Shown here one piece after another: positions 36,936 through 47,830 of a stretch of DNA of 64,000 nt (its first letter is position 1; the number at the start of each line of letters is the position of its first letter). Below the pieces are notes generated by a model that worked only from the letters and a program-made list of their open reading frames with translations, made no database searches and had not been told where the DNA came from. Source of the DNA: Leptasterias polaris (taxonomy: Eukaryota; Echinodermata; Asteroidea; Forcipulatida; Asteriidae); NCBI GenBank assembly GCA_037783415.1, contig JAZGTN010000169.1, forward strand, positions 1 to 64,000, given 5' to 3'. The position numbers were made by a program, and so were the translations under genes.

Positions 36936-37066
36936 TTTTTACTTTCAAAATTTTATTTTTAATTTGATAAATTATCAAGCCCCCAAAATTACTGTATTAT
37001 AACTACGTACTTGGTAAGAAAATACTTATCTAAATTCACTTAGAGTGGAATTTGAAAATAATCGTT

Positions 37067-37265
37067 TTAAATGCGTCGTGATAAGACATCAGCAATCATG
37101 TTATCTTTGCCCTTAACATGAACTACTTCAAAGTCAAACTCTTGGAGACTTAAACTCCATCTGAGTAATCTCTGATTTTTGTTTTTCATCTTTTGGATGA
37201 AAACCAGTGGATTGTGGTCAGTATACACAGTGATGGTTTGGGCAGGGCCCTTAAATACACTTCAA
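37067..37265 (-). pseudogene. Ty3/Gypsy RNase H fragment
   Basis: The minus strand reads T-V-Y-T-D-H-N-P-L, then N-K-N-Q-R-L-L-R-W, F-D-F-E-V-V-H-V-K-G-K-D-N, I-A-D-V-L-S-R-R and a stop at 37067-37069. This is the classic end of the Gypsy RT-RNase H domain, with TDH and the final IAD..SR. Integrase, which should follow, is missing. Only about 65 codons remain, so the copy is a deleted relic. Confidence 0.85.
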
Positions 37266-37283
37266 ATTGCTTCAAAATAAACC

Positions 37284-37375
37284 AAACTAGACTTAATGTG
37301 TTTGTGACAACAAACACTAGGTGTTCGGGTATCGCTGGGGTCAGTGCTGTGTCAATGCGTGAGCTATTTCATTAA
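37284..37375 (-). mobile_element. Inverted 3' end of a Helentron-like unit
   Basis: The reverse complement ends 'gcgatacccgaacaccta', then hairpin GTGTTTGT/ACAAACAC, then 'attaagtctag', the type C 3' terminus. It is the only minus-oriented terminus seen. It abuts the Gypsy fragment. Confidence 0.75.
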
Positions 37376-37424
37376 GTTGAACTTTGGTGTTATTACTGTT
37401 TTGAGGTGCGTAACAAACTACACA

Positions 37425-38680
37425 CTGAGTATGATGCACCATACAGGTAGAAATAGTTATTAACTCGTTAAAACTATTTTATTAGTTAAAATTCACGAGA
37501 GGCTTAAACTTGCCGTCTTCATGACTTGCCTTTATCTTGCATAATTATTAAAAACAAGTGGTTTTTATTTCAATTTTATAAATTTAACAAACCGTTCTGT
37601 ATGAAGACTAATGTCTAAATATCAAGCAAGCTATTTTAAAAAATGCAACCAATAGCTCATACTATGCTCGACTTATGTTAACGACATCATCATCAGTGCA
37701 TATGTATTTAACAATCAAAGTATCATGCACCGATACATAATGAGAAGCCAAATCACAGTATTTGAAAACCTGTTAAAACTTCTAAGAATTGTAACTTAAT
37801 AATGTCAACATGATTTGCATAGTCGGATTTATTAATCAATAAAGAATCAATATCCATTGAAAAATAATTGAACTTCAGTGAGTGGCATACATGATAGTTG
37901 TACTTGTGAGTAATTTAAATTCAAAGTATCATGCACCGATACATAATGAGAAGCCAAATCACAGTATTTGAAAACCTGTTAAAACTTCTAAGAATTGTAA
38001 CTTAATAATGTCAACATGATTTGCATAGTCGGATTTATTAATCAATAAAGAATCAATATCCATTGAAAAATAATTGAACTTCAGTGAGTGGCATACATGA
38101 TAGTTGTACTTGTGAGTAATTTAAAGGCTCGTTTTAAGATATGCAACCAAAACGAAAGGACATTCGAAATATTTATGTTGCTCTGTATGAAAGGACAATA
38201 TTGACCCTCTGGCCTTTTAAATAAATTAAATAATGTACTCTTTTGCTGACAATACGTTTAGTATGTTCACCCTCGTTTTTCACTTACAATTTAAAGCACA
38301 TAATTAAATACCAATGTCTCGATAAGAACTTATCAAACGTCATAATGACGTCATCAGTTTTCAAATTTAGGATAAGGATAAGGATAAGGATCATTTTTTT
38401 TAGCAACCAAAATAGGGTTGGCTTCGTTAATTTGGCTTTAACAAAAGATTATTATTTTAAAAAAATCATATTGTGAGGTGCATTAATTTCCTGTGTAAAC
38501 TAACGTTCAATCAACGAAGATTTACACTTTACTTTCCTTGAAATTTCAAAAGCTATCAACAATGTTTTCAGCGATTCAATGATATAGCAATTCAATGATA
38601 TAGCTAACGCATTAAAACAGCACTGAGCCCAGCGAGAACCCGAACACCTAGAGTTTGTTTTACAAACTCTAAATCTCTAG
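37425..38680 (+). mobile_element. Array unit U10 (type B body, 5'-truncated)
   Basis: Resumes the array at 'tgagtatgatgcacc' and ends at CTAG 38677-38680. Contains a 206-bp tandem duplication (37715-37920 and 37921-38126) and a short (GATAAG)n at about 38368-38390. Confidence 0.65.
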
Positions 38681-41278
38681 TGGATTTTTGAGTTTGTTCG
38701 CCCACCTCAAAAATACACGCATCGTTGTCCGCAGACTTTGACATCTTTCCCAAACTCGCACGGTCATGAAACTTGGCAACAATATTACACCTGATGATTA
38801 GATAAAACAGAAATTTCGACAACATAATGACGCCACCCAATGAATTATTGGGTAATTAAATGTAATTAATTTAATCAAATTTTGAGTTTTTGGTTTAACA
38901 ACCATGCAGAACTCGCAAACTAAGAACGATAAATTCGTAGTTATTCTTTGAAAACAAAGGGTATTGAATACTTATTGTTTTATACACTGGAACAAATCAA
39001 GTTTTTCATAGATCTATTAGAGAAATTTGCCTTTAATCTTAATCCATTGCCTAACGCAGCATGACATACCCCTCGGTGGGTAGCTAGCCAGTCAAGGCAT
39101 TTGTTACAGACCAACGTGGCACAACGGTAGTTGTTTACTATCAGTGCCATGTGGGCGTAACGTGATTTGTGCATCAATTGCGTGCCTACTACTACGTACT
39201 AGCATTAACATGAATTCCGCTAAGATTCGACGTCTAATTGTTCCCCTATTCGCCCTTCTCATGGCTTTATGATCAATATGGAATTGAAGACGAAGTTTCA
39301 CTGAGATGACCACCTGCTTCGGTGATTCGTATGACTTTTAACTATGTGAGAAAATGCAAGCAGGAAAAGACGAACATTGGTTATGTTTTGATCACACACC
39401 GAGAAGGAAGGATGTGTCATCGGATCGTGAGGGGTGTTTCAGACTCTCCTCACGGCATGTGTTTATCGTTGCTACACGGGACTAACTTCGGTAAGTTTCG
39501 TGTGAACATCATTGCTTTTTAAAATGATTCTTTTAGTTGATGCACAATTACGTTATGAAGTTTATCCTGTATCATCAAGTGGTGACGTTGGTGAAATGTT
39601 TTTAAAACTAAGGAACGTTTAGTATTAACAGCGGTGGGTAGTCGAAAAGGGTGCTGTAGTCAGAAAATGGTCAGAATGATGAATGTTTTCCGTCAACTTT
39701 GTATTGCGACGTAATTATTTGAAAACCCTTCGATAAAGTTTTCCCTAATAAGGTTTTGTTTATAAGTTGTTCACATCAAAAACAGGATGTGCACCTTCCA
39801 CTAATTTTTTCTTGCGTAATTTCCTTACTCTGATATGTTGTATTGTTATGCGCCCTCGAACAGGTTGGTCCTGGAGAGAGGGCAATATAAATTCAATAAA
39901 TTATTATTATTATTATAAAATCATGAAATGTTGTAAGTCTTGAATTTTATTTATGTGACACCAGGATATTATTTGGAGTCGTATAAATAATTGGGTTGAG
40001 GAGAATAGCTTTCCGTTTACTGTAAGTTATGAGAGTTTATTCCGATCTGAAAATGAAGTGAAGAGAGCAGAGTCTGTTAAGTGTTGCTTCTCTTGCATTT
40101 AGTATAAAGTGAATGTGAAAGTCATAATTGGACTCATATCTAACTAAAATAACATATACAATTCGAAAATTAATTATCACAGGAATTATAATAATAAAAA
40201 TAGCAATTTGCTGTACAATAGGAGAAAACTACGGGAACGCACTACTTAATACTGATTTAAACAAAGACGTTCCCGCCAAATAGAATGACAATGGCTGTAT
40301 TTTTGCTGCCACACCTTAAACTATAATTACTTACGAAAAGACACATTAATAACAGCAAACCTTACTGGATTTCTACAATATATAAAGGATATCAATAAAT
40401 TAAACAGATAATGTAAAATGATGTGAATAAATGGTGTTATATTTACCTGAAAATGAAGAGAAGAGAGCAGAGTCTGTTAAGTGTTGCTTCTCTTGCATTT
40501 AGTATAAAGTGAATGTGAAAGTGGGGGCTTGTGAGGGCGCATAATAAATATTTGCATAATTAAAGGCAAATCGGCGGATGGATATAAATTCGGTAAGCAA
40601 TATGTACACAAATGAAAGAAAATAGTACATTTTAAAGGAATAATTAATAAACTCTGTGGGGTATATCTTTATAACCGTCACATTTATTTGAGCAGTTTCA
40701 GCTTGACTTAATTTGCTTTGAGTCATACTTTGTTTATTGTTTTTTTTTTTCTTCAGAATATACAACACATCCAGGACCCGAATGTTCTCCAGTGAAAGAT
40801 TTCATACTCGTTGTTGTGTTCCATTCCCTAATTCCTTGCTGAGTGTATGATGCACCATACAGGTAGAAATAGTTATAATATTAACTCGTTAAAAATATTT
40901 TATTAGTTAAAATTCACGAGAGGCTTAAACTTGCCATCTTTATGACTTGCCTTTATCTTGCATAATTATTAAAAATAAGTGTTTTTATTTCAATATTATA
41001 AATTTAACAAACCGTTCTGTATGAAGACTAATGTCTAAAAATCAAGCAAGCTATTTTTAAAAATGCAACCAATAGCTCATACTATGCTCGACTTATTTTA
41101 ACGACATCATCGTCTAACATACAATTAAAGAAGATTTACACTTTACTTTCCTTGAAATTTCAAAAGCTATCAACAATGTTTTCAGCGATTCAATGATATA
41201 GCTAACGCATTAAAACAGCACTGAGCCCAGCGAGAACCCGAACACCTAGAGTTTGTTTTACAAACTCTAAATCTCTAG
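38681..41278 (+). mobile_element. Array unit U11 (type B) interrupted by a TG...CA insertion
   Basis: Starts TGGATTTTTGAG and ends CTAG 41275-41278. Includes the SINE-like segment with (TTA)n at about 39850-39915 and the insertion at 39954-40682. The type B body between about 41100 and 41120 is deleted relative to U1. Confidence 0.7.
39954..40682. mobile_element. Putative solo LTR 2
   Basis: A 729-bp insertion starting TGTGACACCAGG and ending ACCGTCACA, flanked by TTTA at 39950-39953 and 40683-40686. The empty site is 'gaattttatttatttgagc' in U1 and U5. A 75-bp internal direct repeat ('gagagcagagtctgttaagt...') occurs at about 40049 and 40449. Same type of ends as the insertion at 22586 but no obvious overall similarity. 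Confidence 0.6.
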
Positions 41279-44200
41279 TTAGGTGTTCGGTCTACAGACC
41301 GAACAACTCCTTGTTTTTGTTCGGTTTTTTTTTTGGTTTTTTTTGTTTTGCTTATTCTTCTGATTGTAGTTTGTCCGCAAAAAAAACCATACTTGCAAAC
41401 CTTTGATCAACTTGAAACTTAATGTGACATTAGAACATAAAGAGCAGAAGGTGTGTGAACAATGACGTCATGATGACGTCATCGGGTGTCAAATTACAAG
41501 CCATTTAAGGTCAAAAAGTGCCCTCATGCCAATGCCTGTATGTTTCTGAATATTACAACTACAGTATTCATATTTGGGCATATGATAGATCAAGACACGG
41601 GCAACATTTGAAAAGTTAACGCCAAATTCACATGACCTTAACTTCCGGGTCGTTACCCTAGGTCGAAGTTCGCCTTCGTTTTTTTTCTTCAAAAAACACT
41701 TTCGAGCTTATCTACGGAATAACTCAAGATTGAGATTGAATTGAACAATGAAACTCAACAGATAGTTGAACCTCACTATCAAGACGACACAAACCTATTT
41801 ACGTCATGATGACGTCATCGGGCATCGAATTATAATAAATCAAAGTTTAATATTTGTAAAAAGCATAACTCATGAACCATTTGTTTGTTTTTTATAATCT
41901 ACACATCATCGGATAGCTCATTTAAAGTTCGACAAACGCTACACAGAACCCGTCCAACATTTGAACTTACTTCCGGTTAAAATCGGAAGTTGAAAATTTC
42001 TTATTATCCTATCTTATATATATCTTTAAAACTACTGATCATTTCAGCATAATTTTTGTATCAGGGTGTAGAACGTTAGTCGTGCTCAAACTTCTGAACA
42101 CAGACATGACAACATTTTGACCTTAATATATGGTCAAAACCGGACAATAAAGAGCAACTACCCACTCGTACCCCCCCCCCCCCCCCACACTTTGATTGAC
42201 AAAACATTATGTACACATAACGTTGAAACTGATGCAAGCTGCAGTTCAGTGTCGTCATTGTTGTTTCATGTGGCGGGAAGCTAGCCTTTAGTCAAGGCGC
42301 ACCACGGCACCCCCGGCCCGGATATCACGCACGAAAAAAGACCAGCGCGAGCGGCTCGTTTTTCTGCTACCGTATGTACAACGTAGTTCAAGATTATCAA
42401 TGGCGTACTATTAAGATTATAGATCTAAATACCGCTTATATTCAGCGTCTAATTGTTCCCCTATTCGCCCTTCTCATGGCTTAATGATCAATATGGAATT
42501 GAAGACGAAGTTTCACTGAGATGACCACCTGCTTCAGTGATTCGTATGACTTGTAATTGTTTGAGAAAATGCAAGCAGAAAAAGACGAACATTGGTTATG
42601 TGTTTATCAAACACCGAGAAGCAGAGACTTTACATCAGCTCATGAAGGGTGTTTCGGACGGCGTCCACGGCAGTGTTTATCGATGCTATATCGGTGCCAC
42701 ACGGTGATAAAACGGTAAGCTTTGTGTGAAAATCATTGCTTTTCAAAATGAGTATTTATTTAATGCACAGTTATGTTTTAAAGTTTATCCTTTATCATCA
42801 AGTGGTGGCGTTGGTGATGTTTTTAAAACTAAGGAACGTTAAGTGTGATCGTCGAGGAGGTAGACTTGGGCAATGGGGGATTGGTATGATTGTTGGCTGT
42901 GTCACTAAAGTCAGAAAATGGTCCGACTGGTGAATGTTTTTCGGTAACTTTGTATTATGACATATAAAGAAACCTGTGATGACGTTTGTGTTAAGTAAAG
43001 TAGGTTTTGTTTATAAGTTGTTCAGTTCCAAAACAATATGTGCACCTTCCACAAACTTTTTCTTGTGCAATTTCCCAAGTTTGAATTTTGTTACTGTTTT
43101 CACCCCCCCCCCCCCCCCTCCCTTTGAACAGGCTGGTCATTGAGAGAGCGCAATATAAATTCAATAAATTAGTCGTAATATTATATAATTATGAAACGTT
43201 TTAAGTCTTGATTTTTGTTTATTTTAACAGTTTCAGCTTGACTTAATTTTCCTAGAGTCATACTTTGTTTATTTTGTAATATTTTGTTTTCTTCTAACTT
43301 CAGAATACAGCACATCCACCGGCATGGTCTTGGATCCAGTGACAGATTTTACATGTGTTGTTGTGTTGCATACCTTATTTCCAGTATCATGCACAATACA
43401 GGTAGAAATAGAACTTATAAATCATTAAGTCAAAATTCAAGAGAGGCTTAGATTTGCCGTCTTCATGATTTGCCTTCGTTTTGCATTATGATTTAAAACA
43501 AGTGCCTTTTTCAATAGTCTAAAAATTAACAAACTGTTCTGTAGGAAAATCAATATCCAAAAATCAAGCAAATTAAGCTTTTTAAATAATACAACTGCCA
43601 GCTCAGAACTTGCTTGACTTATTTTAGCGACATCATCATCAGTGTTTTTGTATTGAACAATCAATGTTTCCTGAACCGAGTATCCACCTCACTGGATTTG
43701 AAACCCTGTTAAAAACTGTTCTGAATTGTAACCTAATAATGTCAACATGTACAGTATAGTGTGGTTTTTTATCAATAAAGAATCGATAACCATAGAAAAA
43801 TAAATAAACTTACTTTCTAAGTTAATCTTTGTTTTCCACTAGGCACATATTTAAATGCCTATGTCTCGCTAAAAACATTCTAACTTCATAATGATGTAAT
43901 ATGTCTCTGAATATTACAGTTATGGTATTTATATTTGGGCATATGATAGATCAAAACACGGGCAACATTTGAAAAGTTAACGCCAAAATCACCCGACCTT
44001 TACTTCCGGTCGTACCGGAAGGTCAAAGGTTGCCTTTCTGCAATTCTTAACCAAAAAACATTTCCTGCCCAAATTCTTCACTTCTGTTTATCCGATCAAC
44101 CTCAAATTTACACCATGTTAGAACCTTGATGAAACCTCCATCAAGTTGTTGTGACGTCATGATTACGTCATCAGGTGTTGAAATACAGTAAATCAAAATT

Positions 44201-45251
44201 TAATATTTCAAAAAATCATAACTTAATCATTACTGAATGGATTGCTTCAATCAATACATCATCGGACAGGTCTTTTAAAACTCAACAAATGCTACACAAA
44301 GAGTTATCCCGGTTGTTCTTGACTTCCCGCTGAAAATGTAAGTTGAACATTACGTTAGTATTAGCCCGCAGGGCTGGTCATTCTGCTCCATTAACCACGC
44401 GTAATCTTGCATGTACATGTAGGGCCTAAACGGTACACACACTGCGCCATTGATCTTAGGTGCAAAGTCCACGAAGACTGCATTGCTGTGTGTGATACGT
44501 TATCCATGGTGGCGCTATACCAAGTTAATGGTCCTTTGTTACTGCACTCGTCGATAATGCAACCATCCTTCGGAACGATGTTCGACGGTGGTCCAATGAA
44601 TAGCTCATTGCATAACCTTCGTGTCAGCCTTTTGTTGGCTTGGTGGTAAATATCAACTGAACGAGTGTATTTTGCTGAACTGTTTTGGTGATTTTGAATA
44701 ACTTTTGATAACTGAGAAAATGCAATCGGAAAAAGGTCAACATAAATTTGACTCTGATCAACAACGGTTTTTACGCGAATCTAACTTTTAGATCCTGTTG
44801 AATACTTCAAAGAAATACAATGTGACTAGCAAAATAAATTCAACATAAATTGCACATCGTGTAAACAGTAGGTTCTTATGCCCTTTTCATAATCATGACA
44901 AATGATGTTGCTTCACACATAAGGTAGCAAGCATGCGTAGTTTGATAACATTTATTTTTGAATTGTTAGTGATAGTCTTTTAATTTATCAGTTAAGCATG
45001 TTAAGTTTGTGACTATTTACATGAAAATTGTTATACATGTGTATCTAAACTACTTTATGGAGACGCATACAGCAACGATATCACTTTCCCCCGTGTACAC
45101 TAAAAGTATACAAGTAATAGGTTTGCAAACGACTTTTTTTTGAAAATTAAAAACTTTCAATATAAATCTGCTTACGCATTTTAGTAACATAACAGTGCCC
45201 CATCGAAACCCGAACACCTAGTGTTTGTTCTCACAAACACTAAATCTCTAG
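41279..45251 (+). mobile_element. Array unit U12 (C/A chimera), right edge of array
   Basis: One 5' palindrome copy, then type C body like U7 (41330-42760), then at about 43897 a fusion ('atgatgtaat|atgtctctga') to type A 3' sequence like U3. Ends at CTAG 45248-45251, followed by (TTA)n and non-array DNA. Poly-C tracts at 42171-42186 and 43103-43118. Confidence 0.7.
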
Positions 45252-46039
45252 TTATTATTATTATTATTAATTGTAGACGGACACGTTTTCGGAAATGTGC
45301 TGGGATTTTATGCACATTTGTAATATCTAATTTAAATGTATTGTTAAGAATTTCAAATGTAGGGAATATATTTCGTTCACAACCCTCAGCTGGAAACATC
45401 TCTCTGAAAAACTTGCACTGAGTCATCAGGGTGGTTCCCTGTGTCCGAGTACAACTCGACAATGCAATTACGTCAGTTTGACTTTTTTAAATGCAAGACG
45501 AACAGGTTTCGTAACAGCCCCTTGCCCTACCTCACCAATTTGTTGAACACTTAAATTGCTTGTTTACATATTATTGTTCTCCAATTCTGGTTTTCTATTA
45601 TAGATATATTCTTGATCCCTTTTTGTTATCCCATGTCTTTCTTTGTTGCCTTTCATAACGGTTTCTCTTTTTATTGTAATGTTTTTAACGATTGTAAATT
45701 ATGTCGCAATTCAGTGGTTTGCTGCTATGACATTTGTAATAAATAAACCACAAACCATAACAAGTAATAACATATTTTGTTCATCATAATTAGTAAGTTA
45801 GTGTGGCGCCATTTTCAAAATCATTCCCACTTTTCAACTTGCTCTTCGCCACTGATGTTTCCCAACGGTTGGGCCATTATTCGAAATTCATTTCATGCCT
45901 GTCTCGGACATTGTGAAGAGGTCCCAAGAGTAAATTCGTAATACGACTGAGTGACTCACTGTGTATTATGTATGAAGCATATTGAATGGAGCAGTCGGTA
46001 GTTTTCCCAGCGCGAATCAATGCGATCAAAGGGGGTATG
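45252..46039. other. Right flank of array, intergenic
   Basis: (TTA)n at 45252-45270 continues the tail interrupted at 11198. AATAAA occurs near 45741. The rest may be a retroelement 3' UTR, but no coding motif supports this. Confidence 0.35.
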
Positions 46040-46210
46040 TCTCGCACCAGTTACTACACTGTAACAGAGTGTTAAATTGACACCATTGGTGTTGTCTCAT
46101 AACAAAATAATAAATATTTACACTACAGAGTGTTAAAATAACACTAATTTCTGTAAAAACAATTACATCGGTGTTATTTAAACACCCTGCGATGTTAATT
46201 TTGATTCCCT
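46040..46210. repeat. Dispersed repeat with GTGTTA/TAACAC ends, copy 1
   Basis: 'gagtgttaaattgacacc', 'attggtgttgt' and 'aacaattacatcggtgtta' recur at 46745-46915 ('acaattacattggtgttatt'). Inverted AGTGTTA/TAACACT words suggest a small non-autonomous DNA element. Confidence 0.55.
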
Positions 46211-46589
46211 GTTCGGTATCTACAGAGCGAGTCAAAAAAACAACTATACACTTTTAAAATTGCCCGTTGTTTTATTGTTTAGCAATATAGATAAGATATT
46301 TTCATATGTACTTGTAAGGTCACTCTTCCTGCTTCTTTTGGTGCCAGTTTCACTGGATTGGATTTCATGCCAGACATTAATAGGCCTACATGCCATTGAT
46401 AATAATAACAGTAAGTTCTACTATAGTGCGCATCCTAGCTAGATCATTGCTTTGCAAAGCTGTCCCTGTTAATCAGGTATACTTAGACCATTCCTAAAAC
46501 TCCATGATGAAATGATGAAAACAACATCAAGAAGAAAAATAGTCACGGTGGATTATTATCAAGAAGCTTATTGCTTTTAACCCTAAGGG

Positions 46590-46980
46590 GTTAATCCAAA
46601 CATAGTACAATCTTAGCCCTCACAGTTTCTTATTTATACACCTGGTGTAAGGAAGCAAGTATGGTTATAAGTGCCTTGCTCAATGACTAAATTAAGACAG
46701 TGTCATGACCGAAAATGGAACATATGATGATTCAAGGCTAATCTACACATAATGGGTGTTGTCACGTAAAGATACCAACAGAATCAAAACTTACACCACA
46801 TATAGGGTGTAAAAATAGCGATAATTTATACAAAAACAATTACATTGGTGTTATTTTAACACTCTTACGTATGTGACAACACACATGGTGCCAATTTTAA
46901 CACATCAGTTTTTGCAGATGATGATTCTGCCATCAGAACTAGAGTCCGACTACTAGACCACTCGACCACAATATGCCATG
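46590..46980 (-). mobile_element. Degenerate SINE split by a repeat
   Basis: SINE body words ('ccctcacag', 'acctggtgtaaggaagca', 'gtgccttgctcaatgac', 'gtgtcatgaccg') are followed, after the GTGTTA repeat at 46745-46915, by the tRNA-like head remnant 'tagaccactcgaccaca'. Heavily mutated. Confidence 0.5.
46745..46915. repeat. Dispersed repeat with GTGTTA/TAACAC ends, copy 2
   Basis: Second copy of the repeat at 46040-46210, inserted into the SINE. 'gatgatgattc' or similar lies on both sides (46726-46735 and 46918-46926) and may be a target duplication. Confidence 0.5.
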
Positions 46981-47489
46981 GTTGCGATCATCACCCAACC
47001 AAGTCCAGTGTCAACAAGAAATTGACTGCGTCAATTAAGGGTACAGCCCTCAGCATATACCCGCATATAAGTCAAGGCGAATTGTATTTTTAATGAGAAA
47101 GTAACAAGCAGTGCAACATAGTGAGCATTGTACCAAGATCGTTATCTCTTATGAGAACTATTTAATAGCAAATGATAATTAAATGATTTTGTTTTGCACC
47201 ATTTAATGTCCTTGGTAAAAACAATTATTATGATTAATAGGCCTAATACAATATTTTACGAGCTTTAGGCGCTTGTTTGTTTCATCCATCACATGCCTTC
47301 GACGCGATCTGTTGTCAAACGGTCCCAACACTGCCGATCTGAAGTCGCTGTTTCAGATCACAGTTTTACTCCCTTACATAAATGTTATAATTCTAAATAT
47401 TGCAACTTAATAATAACTAAAGGAGACTGTTTTGAGCACGGATATTTTGCACAAACGCAGTATTTTTGTTTTCTATGCAGTCTAAGATC

Positions 47490-47830
47490 TTTCGGATCAG
47501 AATTGACCAGAATATTGGGGGTGGGGGGTGGGGAGAGGCTGACTCATTTCTGGGTCAGGCTGACCCGGGAACTGGTTGCAAATGGGATTTGAACTCGCAT
47601 TCTGGGTCAGTTTGACTGAGATGTGGGATCACACTGACCCAAAATGGGCCAGGCTCCGAAGCTGACCCGGATTTTTCTTTTTTACGGATTTCAAATAACT
47701 TGATTATGCGTCCATTTGACCAATTTAGGTCATTCGACAGAGATTTGGGTCACACTGATCCTAAAAAGGGTCAGGCCCCATGGGACTTTGAATCCAGGTC
47801 AATTGTGACCCGGATGTTGTATAGAGTGTC
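47490..47830. repeat. GGGTCA/TGACCC-rich dispersed repeat, copy 1
   Basis: Many alternating GGGTCA and TGACCC words; the other copies are at 49375-49500 and 53290-53510. It starts near 'ggatcagaattgacc' and ends near 'gtcaattgtgacccgg', so the ends are inverted. Non-coding. A run of G at 47517-47531. Confidence 0.6.

Larger units (their letters stand above)
11196..45251 (+). mobile_element. Head-to-tail array of non-autonomous Helentron (Helitron2/HINE)-like units
   Basis: About twelve units in the same orientation, meeting at exact junctions ...AATCTCTAG|T. Type A/C units begin TTAGGTGTTCGG, and TAGGTGTTCGG is the reverse complement of CCGAACACCTA found just before the 3' hairpin. That gives the 11-bp sub-terminal inverted repeats typical of Helentrons. 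The 3' hairpin (TAGTGTTTGT / ACAAACACTA) ends 9 nt before the terminus. A 5' palindrome and poly-T follow the 5' end. Target context is T|T at both outer borders within (TTA)n. No Rep/helicase coding is present, so all units are non-autonomous. Classification rests on structure only. A canonical Helitron is less likely because there is no 5' TC and no A|T target. Confidence 0.72.

Noticed and set aside
11196..45251. Classification as canonical Helitron (A|T target, 5' TC, 3' CTRR)
   Set aside because: The CTAG end fits CTRR, but the 5' ends are TTAGG or TGG, the target context is T|T, and sub-terminal inverted repeats favour the Helentron type.
46260..46442. Hydrophobic 60-codon frame followed by GTAAGT as an exon
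   Set aside because: No supporting acceptor partner, no recognisable motif and repeat-rich surroundings.
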